Positions 1 through 6,324 of a DNA stretch of 27,205 nucleotides are shown here, piece by piece. How positions within the stretch are numbered: position 1 is the stretch's first letter; each line of letters starts with the position of its first letter. The stretch comes from MESE01 sp036675035. Lineage in GTDB: Bacteria; Pseudomonadota; Gammaproteobacteria; Burkholderiales; Burkholderiaceae_D. The notes beneath the pieces are model-generated. The model ran no database searches, was not told the origin of the DNA, and saw only the letters and a program-made list of their open reading frames with translations. Where the stretch lies: NCBI GenBank assembly GCA_036675035.1, contig JAKFFO010000083.1, positions 1 through 27,205 of the forward strand. Reading direction: 5' to 3'. The translations under genes were made by a program, and so were the position numbers.

Positions 1-311
1 CGCTACCCAGTCGTGCAGAAGCAGAGACCTTTACATCCTTGAAGCTGATATCTGCTGCGCGCTGGCCGTCGATCGTACGGTACTCACGGCGTGCTATTCC
101 GGCCGTATCGGCGGCAAAAGTGCGCGTCGGGCAAGCACTGAAGTTCGTCGGCCAGCAGGCCGTGCAACTGCACGGCGGCATCGCGGTGACCAATGAACTG
201 CCGGCTTCACACTACTTCAAGCGGTCGACCATGATCGAGCTCAGCTTGGGTGACACCGATCATCACATGGCTCGTTTCGTCGCGCAGCCGCAGTTCAAAA
301 ACGCAGCTTGA
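1..311 (+). CDS. acyl-CoA dehydrogenase, C-terminal fragment (cut by window edge)
   Basis: Only the C-terminal end of a flavin-dependent acyl-CoA dehydrogenase is inside the window. The last 65 or so residues are typical of the family: VSAAKVRVGQ, then FVGQQAVQLHGGIAVT, then HYFKRSTMIELSLGD, where the QLHGG stretch normally contacts FAD across the dimer. The enzyme would oxidise an acyl-CoA to a 2-enoyl-CoA in the cytoplasm. The reading frame (third frame from base 3) stays open to the window edge, but the residues encoded before about base 95 do not look like the family. A D-L-Y-I string that would suit the expected helix lies in another frame, at bases 26-37. A frameshift is therefore possible. 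The stop is 25 bp before the next gene, a MaoC hydratase, which suggests one operon. Confidence 0.8.
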   Translation, partial: LPSRAEAETFTSLKLISAARWPSIVRYSRRAIPAVSAAKVRVGQALKFVGQQAVQLHGGIAVTNELPASHYFKRSTMIELSLGDTDHHMARFVAQPQFKNAA

Positions 312-336
312 TCGATCGCTAACCGGGACGTTCATC

Positions 337-792
337 ATGGCGCAGATTAAATGGTATTTCGAGGATTTCGAAGTAGGTAAAACCATTGCAGTCGGATCGC
401 GCACCGTGACGGAGGAAGAGATTATTGCCTTTGCCACGCAGTTCGATCCGCAGCCGTTTCATGTCGACGCAGAGGCGGCCAATCAGTCGATGTATGGCGG
501 TATCATTGCCAGCGGCTGGCATACCTGCGGTTTGATGATGCGTTTGATGGTTGACGGTTTCTTGAGGGAGGCGGCCAGCCTCGGTTCGCCCGGAGTCGAT
601 GAAATCCGCTGGCTGAAACCGGTGCGCGGTGGCGACACGTTAACCGTCACCACGACTACGTTAGACGCGCGTCCATCGACCAGTAAAAGCGACCGCGGTG
701 TAGTGCATACGTTGTGGCAAGCGAGGAATCAGCATGGAGAGATCGTCGCAACCGTCAAAGGCATGGGGATGTACCTGCGCCGCCCGGTCTGA
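337..792 (+). CDS. MaoC-like (R)-specific enoyl-CoA hydratase / dehydratase
   Basis: This is a 151-residue single hot-dog domain protein of the MaoC/hydratase-2 family, which adds water to trans-2-enoyl-CoA to give (R)-3-hydroxyacyl-CoA. The catalytic pair is visible as D37 and H42 in the string QFDPQPFHVD, with the spacing seen in PhaJ-type enzymes. The following YGGIIASGWHT segment fits the active-site loop and central helix. The frame is open further upstream, but the ATG at 337 is chosen because the protein then begins with the normal MaoC opening (WYFEDFEVGKTI) and a GGGA ribosome site lies about 9 bp before it. It follows the acyl-CoA dehydrogenase fragment closely and precedes a second MaoC gene. 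The exact substrate cannot be read from sequence. Confidence 0.88.
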   Translation: MAQIKWYFEDFEVGKTIAVGSRTVTEEEIIAFATQFDPQPFHVDAEAANQSMYGGIIASGWHTCGLMMRLMVDGFLREAASLGSPGVDEIRWLKPVRGGDTLTVTTTTLDARPSTSKSDRGVVHTLWQARNQHGEIVATVKGMGMYLRRPV

Positions 793-863
793 TCCGCGGC
801 TGCTCCCTTCCGGCGTCATTTATCCAGAAATCTGTTTTTTGTAACACTTCAATTGGAGACCTC

Positions 864-1319
864 ATGCGCGAAATAGCATCACTGGTAGAGCTCAAAACAT
901 TGGTGGGCCAGGAAGTGGCCGTATCGGATTGGGTCGAGATTACGCAGGAGCGCGTCAATCTGTTCGCGGAAGCGACCGGCGATCATCAATGGATCCATCT
1001 TGATGTGGAACGAAGCCGCAAGGAGTCTCCGTATGGCGGTACGGTTGCTCATGGCTTTCTTACCTTGTCGCTGCTGCCCCTGTTGATGGGAATGGCAGTG
1101 CGGATGCTGGACGTGAAGATGGGTGTGAATTACGGTCTGAACAAGGTTCGTTTTCCGGCACCGGTGCCGGTTGGAAGCCGGGTTCGCGCAAGAATGACCT
1201 TGCAGTTGGTCGAGGACATTCCCGGCGGTGCGCAGGTGACCTGGAAAGTCAGCATCGAGCGCGAAGGCGGCGATAAGCCGGTATGCGTTGCCGAATCCAT
1301 TTCACGCCGCTACACCTGA
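864..1319 (+). CDS. MaoC-like enoyl-CoA hydratase / dehydratase, second copy
   Basis: This is a second 151-residue MaoC-type hot-dog protein. The catalytic Asp and His are D40 and H45 in ATGDHQWIHLD, followed by YGGTVAHGFLTLSLLP, the classic hydratase-2 signature. It resembles stand-alone (R)-hydratases more closely than the preceding gene does, and the two share little sequence beyond the motif, so they look like old paralogues rather than a recent duplication. The start at 864 has a GGAG ribosome site 5 bp before it; the longer frame from 714 would overlap the previous gene and lacks family similarity. The 71-bp gap shows no obvious terminator, so co-transcription with the first MaoC gene is likely. 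(R)-3-hydroxyacyl-CoA made here could feed beta-oxidation side routes or the PHA synthase encoded further along; that link is inference. Confidence 0.9.
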   Translation: MREIASLVELKTLVGQEVAVSDWVEITQERVNLFAEATGDHQWIHLDVERSRKESPYGGTVAHGFLTLSLLPLLMGMAVRMLDVKMGVNYGLNKVRFPAPVPVGSRVRARMTLQLVEDIPGGAQVTWKVSIEREGGDKPVCVAESISRRYT

Positions 1320-1333
1320 TACTCTGCAATTCG

Positions 1334-1367
1334 TGTAATTCCCGGAACACGGTTTTCGGGAATTACA
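1334..1367. terminator. hairpin between convergent genes
   Basis: An 11-bp perfect inverted repeat (TGTAATTCCCG at 1334-1344 and its complement at 1357-1367) can extend by about 3 weaker pairs into a short loop. It lies in the 60-bp gap between the converging second maoC gene and the yfcG-like gene, where a two-way terminator is expected. There is no strong T run on either side, so it may act only as an RNA-end stabiliser. Confidence 0.5.
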
Positions 1368-1379
1368 TATCCGCTGTCT

Positions 1380-2072
1380 CTATCGCTTGGCATACTGCGT
1401 CGTGCCAAACAATGCTTCCTTCGCCTTGTCGTCCATCAGCGGCTTGCGCAAATCCGCGAGCACTTCGACGCCACGTTTAACCGCCGGGCGCTCGCTGATT
1501 TCATCGAACCAGCGTTTTGCGTTTGGAAAGTCATTCCAATCGATTCCCTGATTTTTCCATGAGCGTGTCCATGGAAATGTCGCGATGTCTGCGATTGTGT
1601 ACTCGTCGCCTGCCAGGTAGGCGTTCGTCGAGAGCTGCTTGTCGATGACGCCATACAGGCGTTTCGCTTCGTTGGTGTAACGATTGACCGCGTACTCGAT
1701 TTTTTCCGGCGCATAGATGCGGAAATGATGGGCTTGCCCCAGCATCGGTCCGACTCCGCCCATCTGGAACATCAACCACTGCAAGGTCGTGAATTTTTCA
1801 CGATCGGTGTTGCCGAGAAACCTGCCGGTCCTGGATGCGAGGTAAACCAGGATCGCGCCCGATTCGAACAATGACATTGGCTTGCCGTCCGGTCCATCCG
1901 AATCGACGATTGCCGGAATCTTGTTGTTTGGCGAAATCGCCAGGAATTCCGGCCTGAACTGGTCGCCGGCACCGATGTCGATATGGTGTATCTGATACGG
2001 CAGGCCGCATTCTTCCAGCATGATGTGGACTTTGTGGCCGTTCGGTGTCGCAGTGGAATAGACGTCGATCAT
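1380..2072 (-). CDS. yfcG: YfcG-like glutathione S-transferase / disulfide-bond oxidoreductase
   Basis: The 230-residue product matches Escherichia coli YfcG along its length: an N-terminal thioredoxin fold opening IDVYSTATPNGHKVHIMLEE, then FRPEFLAISPNNKIPAIVD, a glutathione-binding FESGAIL turn, and an all-helical C-terminal domain with MGGVGPMLGQAHHF. T9 and N11 correspond to the residues that contact glutathione in YfcG. That family reduces small disulfides using two bound glutathiones and has little classical transferase activity. The ATG at 2072 is preferred over a 22-codon-longer frame because it has a GGAG site just upstream and fits the family start. The longer frame would run into the terminator hairpin at 2107-2151. 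The gene converges on the second maoC gene. Confidence 0.9.
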   Translation of the reverse strand: MIDVYSTATPNGHKVHIMLEECGLPYQIHHIDIGAGDQFRPEFLAISPNNKIPAIVDSDGPDGKPMSLFESGAILVYLASRTGRFLGNTDREKFTTLQWLMFQMGGVGPMLGQAHHFRIYAPEKIEYAVNRYTNEAKRLYGVIDKQLSTNAYLAGDEYTIADIATFPWTRSWKNQGIDWNDFPNAKRWFDEISERPAVKRGVEVLADLRKPLMDDKAKEALFGTTQYAKR

Positions 2073-2106
2073 TTTCTCTCCGAAGTATTGCCTGGCGTTG
2101 AAAAAC

Positions 2107-2151
2107 AAAAAATCCCGAATGCTGCGATTCTGCAGCAAATCGGGATTTTTT
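2107..2151 (-). terminator. strong intrinsic terminator of the acyl-CoA dehydrogenase operon
   Basis: The perfect 12-bp arms AAAAAATCCCGA (2107-2118) and TCGGGATTTTTT (2140-2151) enclose an inner GCTGC/GCAGC stem with a six-base loop. Read on the minus strand the hairpin is followed by a run of T, and it begins 38 bp after the stop of the acyl-CoA dehydrogenase gene ending at 2189. Because the arms are symmetric it could also act on the other strand. Confidence 0.88.
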
Positions 2152-2188
2152 GCTTCAGCCAGGCTGGAATGGCTGAGTACCGTCGAAC

Positions 2189-3451
2189 TCAGGAGCGCGT
2201 GACCGGGAGATCAAGTTCTTCGCCGGGAATCGACATATGCTTTGCCAGTTCCAGCTTCGCTACCGCGTTACGGTGCACTTCGTCCGGGCCGTCCGCGATG
2301 CGCAACGTGCGATTGCCCGCCCACATGTACGCCAGCGGAAATTCGTCCGACACACCGGCGGCACCGTGCGCCTGAATCGACCAGTCGAGCACCTGCTGGG
2401 CCACATTCGGCGCCAACACCTTGATCATCGCAATTTCCGCTTTCGCATGCTTGTTGCCGACGGTATCCATCATGTAGGCAGCCTTCAGCGTCAGCAAGCG
2501 AGCGGTGTCGATCTGGATACGGGATTCGGCAATGCGCTCGCGCCAGATGCTTTGCTCCGAAATCTTGCGGCCGAACGCAACCCGTTCATTCAAACGCTTG
2601 CACATCAGCTCCAGCGCGCGTTCGGCCACACCGATGGCACGCATGCAGTGATGAATTCGTCCAGGCCCGAGGCGGCCCTGTGCAATTTCAAACCCGCGGC
2701 CTTCGCCAAGCAAAATATTGGATGCCGGAACACGCACGTTTTCGTATGTGATTTCGCAGTGGCCGTGCGGCGCATCGTCGTAACCGAATACCGGCAATGG
2801 CCGTTTGATGGTCACGCCCTTGGCGTCGACCGGCACCAGGATCATCGATTGCTGCGAGTGGCGCGGCGCATTCGGGTCGGTCTTTCCCATCAGAATGAAA
2901 ATCTTGCAGCGCGGATCGCCTGCGCCGGAAATCCACCATTTGTGGCCGTTGATTACATATTCATCGCCATCGCGTTCGATGCGGGTGGCGATATTGGTCG
3001 CGTCCGATGACGCAACCGCCGGCTCGGTCATCGCAAACGCGGAACGGATCTCGCCGCGCAGCAAAGGCTCCAGCCACTGTTTCTTGTGTTCTTCATTGCC
3101 GTAGCGCTCGATGGTTTCCATGTTGCCGGTATCGGGCGCGGAACAGTTGAACACCTCGGGTGCCCAGCCTACACGTCCCATGATTTCGCAAAGCGGCGCA
3201 TAATCCAGATTGGAAAGACCCTCCGGAGCGCGCGGCGATTTTGGAAGGAATAAATTCCATAATCCCAGTGCGCGTGCCTTCGGCTTGAGCTCTTCAATGA
3301 CGGTGGTAGGCAGCCAGCGATTACCCTTTTCCTGTCCGTTGCGCTGGATCTCTTCCTTGTAGCGCTTTTCATTCGGATAGATATGCTCATCCATGAACTT
3401 CAGCAGTTTGCCTTGCAAATCCTTGCAGCGATCCGAATACTCGAATTCCAT
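2189..3451 (-). CDS. ACAD10/11-type acyl-CoA dehydrogenase (LvaC-like)
   Basis: This 420-residue acyl-CoA dehydrogenase-fold flavoprotein shows the FAD/substrate motif AFAMTEPAVASSDATN (138-153), the WWISGAGDP segment (172-180), RVAFGRKISEQ (290-300) and AHGAAGVSDEFPLAYMW (361-377). Near the end, RIADGPDEVHRNAVAKLEL (384-402) places D387 where MCAD-type enzymes carry the catalytic Glu of their YEG motif. The same DGPDEVH string is, as I recall it, typical of the human ACAD10/ACAD11 branch and of bacterial dehydrogenases encoded beside an APH-type kinase. In that branch LvaC eliminates phosphate from a phosphorylated hydroxyacyl-CoA rather than simply oxidising it. An AAGGAG ribosome site precedes the ATG. 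The kinase gene ends 46 bp upstream on the same strand, and a strong terminator follows. The family is certain; the elimination chemistry is inferred. Confidence 0.93.
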   Translation of the reverse strand: MEFEYSDRCKDLQGKLLKFMDEHIYPNEKRYKEEIQRNGQEKGNRWLPTTVIEELKPKARALGLWNLFLPKSPRAPEGLSNLDYAPLCEIMGRVGWAPEVFNCSAPDTGNMETIERYGNEEHKKQWLEPLLRGEIRSAFAMTEPAVASSDATNIATRIERDGDEYVINGHKWWISGAGDPRCKIFILMGKTDPNAPRHSQQSMILVPVDAKGVTIKRPLPVFGYDDAPHGHCEITYENVRVPASNILLGEGRGFEIAQGRLGPGRIHHCMRAIGVAERALELMCKRLNERVAFGRKISEQSIWRERIAESRIQIDTARLLTLKAAYMMDTVGNKHAKAEIAMIKVLAPNVAQQVLDWSIQAHGAAGVSDEFPLAYMWAGNRTLRIADGPDEVHRNAVAKLELAKHMSIPGEELDLPVTRS

Positions 3452-3497
3452 AATGTCTCCTTGGTTAAATCGGTAAGTGCGTCAACTAATGCGTCAA

Positions 3498-4562
3498 TTA
3501 TTTCTTTTCGCCCGATGCGTAGTGCCAGCCCATTTCAGCCATCGGGCGAGTTGCCTGTCCGGATTTGAGCGCTTGTTCACTCGATGCGGTACCGTCGACA
3601 TATCGTTTCATGATTCCTTGCAAAATGCCGGCCATGCGGAACATGTTGTAGGCAAGATAGAACTTGAAATCCTCATGGCGAATGGTCTTCCCGGTCCGCT
3701 CACAATATTTCGCGATGTATTCTTCTTCGGACGGAATGCCGAGTGACGGAAGGTCGAGCCCGCCGATTCCGCGGAACTGTCCCTGCGGAATATGCCAGCT
3801 CATGCAATGGTAGGAAAAGTCGGCGAGCGGATGGCCCAGCGTCGAGAGTTCCCAATCCAGCACCGCGAGAATGCGTGGCTCGGTCGGATGGAAAATCATG
3901 TTATCGAGTCGATAATCGCCATGCACGATGCTGGTGTCGTCGCCGTCGGGAATATTATTCGGCAGCCATTCGATCAAGTGGTCCATCGCATCGATTTTTT
4001 CAGTCTCGGATGCCTTGTATTGCTTGGTCCAGCGATCGATCTGGCGCTTGAAGTAATTGCCGGGCTTGCCAAAGTCGGCCAGCCCGATTGCCGCATAATC
4101 CACCGTGTGCAACTGCGCAATGACGCGATTCATTTCGTCGTAATGCGCTGCGCGTTCTGCATTGGTCATGCCTGGAAGCGACTGGTCCCATAACACGCGG
4201 CCATCGACAAATTCCATGACGTAGAACGCGCGCCCGATGACTGATTCATCGGTGCATAGCGCATATTGCCTGGCGGCGGGGAAGCCGGCCTTGTTCAGCG
4301 CATCCATCACGCGGAATTCGCGATCGATCGCATGGGCGGAGGGCAGCAATTTTGAGGCCGGTCCGGGCTTGGAGCGCAACACGTAGGATTGTCCGTTTGC
4401 AGTCAGCTTGAAGGTCGGGTTCGATTGGCCGCCCTTGAACTGTTCAACGATCAGATCGCCGGAGAAACCATCGACGTGCTTGCGCATGTATTCCTGCAAG
4501 GCCGCGACGTCGAACTTCTGGCGTTCGGAAACGGGCTTCGTACCCATGAAATCTTCGTACAC
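3498..4562 (-). CDS. APH-fold phosphotransferase (LvaA / ACAD10-11 kinase-domain type)
   Basis: This 354-residue protein of the aminoglycoside phosphotransferase (APH/choline kinase) superfamily has an N-terminal nucleotide-binding lobe (about 25-125, with QSNPTFKL and YVLRSKP), the catalytic-loop signature IVHGDYRLDNMIF (H214, D216, N221) and the magnesium motif AVLDWELSTLGHPLADFSYH (D236). These families phosphorylate a hydroxyl group with ATP. Directly upstream of an ACAD10/11-type dehydrogenase, the expected substrate is a hydroxyacyl-CoA and not an antibiotic. The start is the GTG at 4562, which has AGGAG 6 bp upstream; the next ATG, five codons later, is too far from that site. A palindrome and possible promoter lie just upstream at 4612-4642. 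Confidence 0.9.
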   Translation of the reverse strand: MYEDFMGTKPVSERQKFDVAALQEYMRKHVDGFSGDLIVEQFKGGQSNPTFKLTANGQSYVLRSKPGPASKLLPSAHAIDREFRVMDALNKAGFPAARQYALCTDESVIGRAFYVMEFVDGRVLWDQSLPGMTNAERAAHYDEMNRVIAQLHTVDYAAIGLADFGKPGNYFKRQIDRWTKQYKASETEKIDAMDHLIEWLPNNIPDGDDTSIVHGDYRLDNMIFHPTEPRILAVLDWELSTLGHPLADFSYHCMSWHIPQGQFRGIGGLDLPSLGIPSEEEYIAKYCERTGKTIRHEDFKFYLAYNMFRMAGILQGIMKRYVDGTASSEQALKSGQATRPMAEMGWHYASGEKK

Positions 4563-4611
4563 TCTGGTCTCCTGCTAAACGGGTTCGGGAATTGTTATCG
4601 GTTGATTCTAC

Positions 4612-4642
4612 ATCATAAAATCGTACGACCGTACTATTTCAG
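4612..4642 (-). promoter_or_regulatory. candidate promoter with palindromic operator for the kinase-dehydrogenase genes
   Basis: A near-perfect 20-bp palindrome, AATCGTACGACCGTACTATT at 4619-4638, has arms GTACG/CGTAC around a 2-bp centre plus flanking AAT/ATT. On the minus strand it lies between a possible -35 (CTGAAA, 4642-4637) and a possible -10 (TATGAT, 4617-4612), 19 bp apart. A repressor bound there would block the promoter. TetR-family regulators of acyl-CoA genes bind palindromes of this size, but no such regulator gene is in the window. Confidence 0.55.
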
Positions 4643-4676
4643 ACCGGATCGATTTTTTTGGAATGCGATGACCTGT

Positions 4677-5381
4677 TCAGAGTCCGCGCGATTTTTTATA
4701 TTGCTCAAGCAGGGTTTCCATCGTCGTGGTGCGAGATTCTCCCTGCAACACCGAAGGAGGAGAAAAATTAACCAGGCGCACGACCCAGTCCGCATCGGCA
4801 TCGCCGACATCCAGCGCATTGATGCAGCCCGCCGTCTGGGCCAGGTTCCCCAGAAACAGCCGTTGTCCGGTGAGCGCGTAGGACAGGATCGCGCGATTCA
4901 CACCACCGTGCAACACCAGCAGGACCGTGTCCCATGATCGATCGGCGCGCAGACGGCCAACGCACGGGTGAACTCGGTCCATCAATTCGCCGATGGATTC
5001 GCCGCCAAGGAAACGCCGGTGTTCCGGTGCAACGCCGTCAAAGGCGGCGGTAAACGCTTCCTTCAAATCCGCATCTGCAATGCCGGCAAGTTTTCCGCCC
5101 CTGATTTCGGCCAGATCGGGCCATTCTTCAAGCGCAATCTGCTGACCGGTTTCGGCCAATACGCAGTTCGCTGTTTCCACCGTTCGGGGCAATCCTGACA
5201 CGACCACACGATCGAAGCGGATCCCTTCCCGAGCGAAGGTTTTACCGGCAGCGGCGGCTTGTTCTCGGCCCTGGTCGTTCAGCGGTACCGACTCGGGCAA
5301 ATACGGTTTGCCGGTTGCGTCGAAATAGGTTACGCTGCCGTGGCGCATCAGGTAGACGCGGCGTCGGGAATGAGAAGTCAT
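4677..5381 (-). CDS. histidine phosphatase family protein (phosphoglycerate mutase-like)
   Basis: This 234-residue member of the histidine phosphatase superfamily begins with the phosphoacceptor motif YLMRHGSVTYF (R13, H14, G15). It has the second-strand VVVSGLPRTVETA (R66), an acid residue near E92 in LAEIRGG, and the second catalytic His in LLVLHGGVNRAIL (H158). All core phosphate-pocket residues are therefore present and it is probably an active phosphatase or mutase; its substrate is not known. The frame extends far upstream but only as antisense to the crotonase gene. The true ATG at 5381 overlaps the crotonase stop by 4 nt (ATGA), indicating translational coupling. A 114-bp gap separates it from the kinase gene on the same strand. 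Confidence 0.88.
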   Translation of the reverse strand: MTSHSRRRVYLMRHGSVTYFDATGKPYLPESVPLNDQGREQAAAAGKTFAREGIRFDRVVVSGLPRTVETANCVLAETGQQIALEEWPDLAEIRGGKLAGIADADLKEAFTAAFDGVAPEHRRFLGGESIGELMDRVHPCVGRLRADRSWDTVLLVLHGGVNRAILSYALTGQRLFLGNLAQTAGCINALDVGDADADWVVRLVNFSPPSVLQGESRTTTMETLLEQYKKSRGL

Positions 5382-6157
5382 TTGTAATGCGGCTTTCTTT
5401 TTTCCAGAAATGCGCTGATGCCTTCTTGCGCATCGCGATGATGAAGACTTTCGACAAAACTGTGCTTCTCTGCGTCGAAATGCTGCGCCAGCGAATTGCC
5501 CGGTGCATCGCGCATCAATGATTTGATCCGCTCGACCGCATTGGGCGACAGCGCTGCCAGTTCCTCGGCCCAGCTTGCCGCTGCATCCAATGCGGTGCCG
5601 TCGGGGACCAGCTTGTTGACGAGTCCGAGCTCGTGCAGTCGCGATGCAGAAACGGGTTTGCCTTCGATCAGCAATTCGGTCGCCAGCTGGCGCGGCAGCG
5701 CCTGCGCCAGAAACCAGGAGCCGCCACCGTCCGGCGTCAACCCGACCTTCACGTAGGCCATGGCGAACTTTGCCGATGTGCCGGCCACAATCATGTCGCA
5801 TGCGAGCGCCAGCGAAAATCCGGCACCCGCAGCTGCACCGTCGACCGCCGCGATGACCGGCTTCGGACAATCGCGAATTGCCTCAACCCATCCGTGCAGG
5901 TTGTCGATCGAATTTGCCTGCACCGATTTTTCCCTGGTTCGATTTTCCAGTAAGCGGTTCAGGTTTCCGCCTGCGCAAAAAAACTTGTCGGCGCCGGTGA
6001 GGATCACCGCGCGAATCGAATCATCGCGTTCCGCGGTGGATAAAGTTTCGATCGCAGCCGCGTACATATCCGGGTGCAAAGCGTTCTTTGCGCCCGGATT
6101 GGAGATCGTCAATACGAGTGTTGCATCCCGGCGTGACGCTTGAAGTTCTGCGGACAT
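5378..6157 (-). CDS. enoyl-CoA hydratase/isomerase family protein (crotonase)
   Basis: This 259-residue crotonase-fold protein has both oxyanion-hole segments, FFCAGGNLNRLL (59-70) and AAAGAGFSLALACD (108-121). By my alignment to rat mitochondrial crotonase, the first catalytic Glu is replaced by Y135. The equivalent of the second is kept in ATELL (E161), and D143 lies in the TPDGGGSW turn. The PDxGG Asp is typical of the PaaG/isomerase side of the superfamily, and the overall sequence resembles proteins annotated as alternative-type oxepin-CoA hydrolase. A role as a 2-enoyl-CoA or 3-enoyl-CoA isomerase or hydratase is likely, but the substrate is unknown. It is the first gene of the leftward block, is followed by the phosphatase with an ATGA overlap, and has a promoter-like sequence upstream. 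Confidence 0.9.
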   Translation of the reverse strand: MSAELQASRRDATLVLTISNPGAKNALHPDMYAAAIETLSTAERDDSIRAVILTGADKFFCAGGNLNRLLENRTREKSVQANSIDNLHGWVEAIRDCPKPVIAAVDGAAAGAGFSLALACDMIVAGTSAKFAMAYVKVGLTPDGGGSWFLAQALPRQLATELLIEGKPVSASRLHELGLVNKLVPDGTALDAAASWAEELAALSPNAVERIKSLMRDAPGNSLAQHFDAEKHSFVESLHHRDAQEGISAFLEKRKPHYK

Positions 6158-6186
6158 GATGGTCGGTAGATAAAGAAATTCCAGGA

Positions 6187-6213
6187 ATTATATAATGGCC
6201 GCTCGCATTTCAA
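6187..6213 (-). promoter_or_regulatory. putative promoter of the crotonase gene
   Basis: The palindrome ATTATATAAT at 6187-6196 gives a perfect TATAAT on the minus strand (6192-6187). A TTGAAA at 6213-6208 lies 15 bp away, slightly short of the ideal spacing. The -10 ends 30 bp before the crotonase ATG. The plus strand also has TATAAT here but no matching -35. Confidence 0.5.
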
Positions 6214-6247
6214 ATTGCCACTACGTTGCAGCGAATCGATAGATCGT

Positions 6248-6281
6248 AATCGCAAGGTCAAATATTCTCATACTTGCGATT
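6248..6281. promoter_or_regulatory. inverted repeat in the divergent crotonase/GST region
   Basis: The perfect 9-bp arms AATCGCAAG (6248-6256) and CTTGCGATT (6273-6281) are separated by 16 A+T-rich bases. They sit between the divergent crotonase and glutathione transferase genes. The spacing suits a protein-binding site with two half-sites more than a terminator, because no T run follows. No function is known. Confidence 0.4.
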
Positions 6282-6324
6282 GACCGGTTCGCCTTCGAAT
6301 ACACAAACCATCTCGGGAGACAAC

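Noticed and set aside
3479..3497. Direct repeat TGCGTCAA twice at an 11-bp step between the kinase and dehydrogenase genes
   Set aside because: Too short and at a stop codon; likely chance.
3498..4562. Reading the APH-fold protein as an antibiotic-resistance kinase
   Set aside because: Its neighbour is an ACAD10/11-type dehydrogenase and its sequence fits acyl-CoA-linked kinases better; no mobile element is nearby.
5382..5870. Long N-terminal extension of the histidine phosphatase frame
   Set aside because: It is antisense to the crotonase coding sequence, is Arg/Gly/Ala-rich, and ends where the real protein starts at an ATGA overlap.
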